Below, one piece after another: positions 62,630 to 64,000 of a stretch of DNA of 64,000 nt; position 1 is the stretch's first letter, and each line of letters opens with the position of its first letter. The notes under the pieces were generated by a model. That model was not told the origin of the DNA. It saw only the letters and a program-made list of their open reading frames with translations, and made no database searches. The stretch lies in contig CAVOUB010000005.1 of the NCBI GenBank assembly GCA_963699495.1, forward strand, positions 248,001 to 312,000. Direction: 5' to 3'. The stretch comes from JAIBJN01 sp963699495 (GTDB taxonomy: Bacteria; Actinomycetota; Thermoleophilia; Gaiellales; Gaiellaceae). The position numbers were made by a program, and so were the translations under genes.

Positions 62630-62791
62630 CTACCTGGTCTCCCGGTGCAGGGTGTGGCTACCGCACCAGCGGCAGTACTTCTTCGCCTCGAAGCGGTCGG
62701 GCGTGTTCCGCTTCGACTTCTGCGACTGGTAGTTGCGCCGCTTGCACTCGGTGCACGCAAGCGTGATCGCGACTCGTACTCCGGTTGCCAT
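62630..62791 (-). CDS. rpmG: 50S ribosomal protein L33
   Basis: 53 residues from ATG 62791. CTECKRRNYQSQKSKRN and KYCRWCGSHTLHRETR give four Cys (13, 16, 40, 43), the zinc form. The frame is open to 62854 but that part is the tRNA gene. Confidence 0.95.
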   Translation of the reverse strand: MATGVRVAITLACTECKRRNYQSQKSKRNTPDRFEAKKYCRWCGSHTLHRETR

Positions 62792-62824
62792 CGTCTCTTC
62801 GCCTTTTCGAGAGGGATCTCCAGG

Positions 62825-62898
62825 TAGCGGCGGCAGGATTCGAACCTGCGACACACGGATTATGATTCCGCTGCTCTAACCAGCTGAGCTACGCCGCC
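62825..62898 (-). tRNA. tRNA-Met (anticodon CAT)
   Basis: Minus strand GGCGGCG (62898-62892) pairs with CGCCGCT (62832-62826), G1-U72 being a wobble; discriminator A. D arm GCTC/GAGC; anticodon stem GCGGA/TCCGT, loop ATCATAA, anticodon CAT. T arm GCAGGTTCGAATCCTGC. A pairing base 1 rules out the initiator type. Elongator Met fits best; Ile2 with a modified C cannot be fully excluded. CCA not encoded. Confidence 0.9.
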
Positions 62899-62933
62899 CT
62901 GCGCGGCGGAGTGTAGCAAGAGCGGCCTTGCAT

Positions 62934-64000
62934 CTAGCGCTGCTGGACGAGCTCGATTCCCTCGCCGGCGAGCTCTGCGACGCCGCCCGAGGCGACGTGG
63001 ACGACGTCGTCGACTCCGGCGCGGCGAAGGAGCGAGACCGCGATCGAGCTGCGGTTGCCGACCGAGCACGCGACCGCGAGCGGCTTGCCGCCGTTTCGCA
63101 GTTCGTCCGGGATGCCCTTGCCCAGGTCGTAGTAGGGAAAGTGGAGCGAGCCGGCAACGTGGCCCTCCTCCCACTCGTTCGGGTCACGGACGTCGAGCAG
63201 CCGTACGTCGCCGCGGCGCAAGCGCTCGGCAAGCTCGGGGATGTCGATGACCGCCGTCGACTCAACCGGAAGGCCGGCGTCCTGCCAGGCCGCGATCCCG
63301 CCCGCCAGCGGACCGGAGACATGCCGGAAGCCGACGGCCTCCAGGAGCAGCGTCAGGCGGCGCGCCTCCGCATCGGTCTCGGCCGTGACGACGACCTCGC
63401 TCTCCGGGTCGACGACCCAGGCCGCCCGTGTCCCAACCGCGGCGCGCACCATCGTCACGTTGATCGAGCCCGGCACGTGCGCGGCGTCGTAGGCGAGCGT
63501 GTCGCGCCCGTCGATGAGCGTCGCTCCGCCCTCGAGGCGCTCGTTGGCCACCGCAGGTTGCAGCGCGTCCACCGGCTCGGTCTCCGTCAAGAGCGGGCCG
63601 CGGTTCAGCGCCACGATGCGCTTGAAGTTCGGCGGCTGGGGCGCCAGGCTGCCGGTGAGCGCTCGCACGAAGCTGTCCTCGTCCGGGCTCGCGGCCAGCC
63701 GGTTGAAGCGACGCTCGAAGCCGATCGTCGTGCCGGGCTTCTCGCTCATTCCGGCGCCGCCGCAGAGCGACCCGCCGATGTGCCCGGGCCAGACCTCGGC
63801 GAAGTCCCCCAGCGCGAGCAGCCGCTTGAGCGACGAGTAGAGGCCGCGCGCACCCTCCACCTTGTCGACCGCGAGGTCTGGCCTCGCGACGTCGCCGACG
63901 AAGAGGGAGTCGCCCGTGACGACGAGCCACGGCTCCGCGCCACGGCTCTCGTCGGCGACGAGGTAGGCCGTGTGCTCGGGCCGGTGGCCCGGCGTGGTGA
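62934..64000 (-). CDS. MBL-fold hydrolase fused to two rhodanese domains (5' truncated)
   Basis: 355 residues are visible; the start lies beyond the window. The metallo-beta-lactamase part shows TTPGHRPEHTAYLV and TGDSLFVGDVARPDL (metal-ligand His and Asp) and PGHIGGSLCGG. Two rhodanese domains follow: a degenerate one (LIDGRDTLAYDAAHVPGSIN, no Cys in the active loop) and a C-terminal one with Cys in VACSVGNRSS. Family members act in persulfide or glutathione-linked sulfur oxidation. Ends 35 bp from tRNA-Met. Confidence 0.85.
   Translation of the reverse strand, partial: TTPGHRPEHTAYLVADESRGAEPWLVVTGDSLFVGDVARPDLAVDKVEGARGLYSSLKRLLALGDFAEVWPGHIGGSLCGGAGMSEKPGTTIGFERRFNRLAASPDEDSFVRALTGSLAPQPPNFKRIVALNRGPLLTETEPVDALQPAVANERLEGGATLIDGRDTLAYDAAHVPGSINVTMVRAAVGTRAAWVVDPESEVVVTAETDAEARRLTLLLEAVGFRHVSGPLAGGIAAWQDAGLPVESTAVIDIPELAERLRRGDVRLLDVRDPNEWEEGHVAGSLHFPYYDLGKGIPDELRNGGKPLAVACSVGNRSSIAVSLLRRAGVDDVVHVASGGVAELAGEGIELVQQR

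Overview
The window is GC-rich DNA from what looks like an actinobacterium. Support: the gene order rpmG-secE-nusG-rplKAJL, rpoBC and str-S10-spc-alpha, a zinc-type S14, NAD-dependent ligase plus Ku, an MprAB/PepD-like stress locus, and many GTG/TTG starts. A deep-branching class such as Thermoleophilia is my guess and is not proven by the sequence. No transposase, integrase, phage or CRISPR gene is visible, and no gene-free stretch exceeds 300 bases. The longest is the roughly 200-base rpoB upstream region. Layout: 1-9.7 kb holds lipid and metabolic genes (thioesterase end, acyl-CoA dehydrogenase, MFS transporter, HAD phosphatase, nitrilase, Nif3-like protein, alpha/beta hydrolase), a VanW-type envelope protein and tRNA-Pro(CGG). 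9.7-21.6 kb holds a small HTH-like gene behind an attenuator-like hairpin, Ku, two NlpC/P60 cell-wall hydrolases, a 3D-domain protein, a NarL-type regulator, a D-Ala-D-Ala carboxypeptidase, ligA, truA and an ArsR/SRPBCC pair. 21.5-42.4 kb is one continuous minus-strand ribosomal superoperon from rpsL to rplQ, including fusA, tuf, secY, adk, map and rpoA; infA is missing from its usual place. 42.5-44.8 kb is a small island with a GGDEF protein and two minor genes. 44.9-53.1 kb is rpoB-rpoC. 53.3-59.2 kb is an envelope-stress locus: an OmpR-type regulator and sensor kinase, a divergent HtrA/PepD-like protease, an ATP-grasp ligase and a secreted protein. 59.4-62.9 kb is rpmG-secE-nusG-rplK-rplA-rplJ-rplL with an L10 leader and tRNA-Met, followed by the 3' part of an MBL-fold/rhodanese gene. 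Three observations stand out. (1) Three promoters in the stress locus carry four direct repeats of YCTYAS with exact 11-bp spacing, ending 6 bp before a -35-like box, which predicts a local regulon of the two-component system. (2) A roughly 165-bp hairpin-forming repeat fills the spacers before rpsD and rplC, with a relative after the GGDEF gene and a degenerate one before rplB; stem changes are compensated between copies. (3) Seven genes, including essential ones (ligA, rplD, rplV, rpsQ, truA), are each broken by a single-base indel, which most likely reflects consensus sequence errors rather than biology. Several ribosomal proteins (S3, S5, S17, L10, L15, L22) and RpoB also carry long Ala/Glu/Pro-rich tails.
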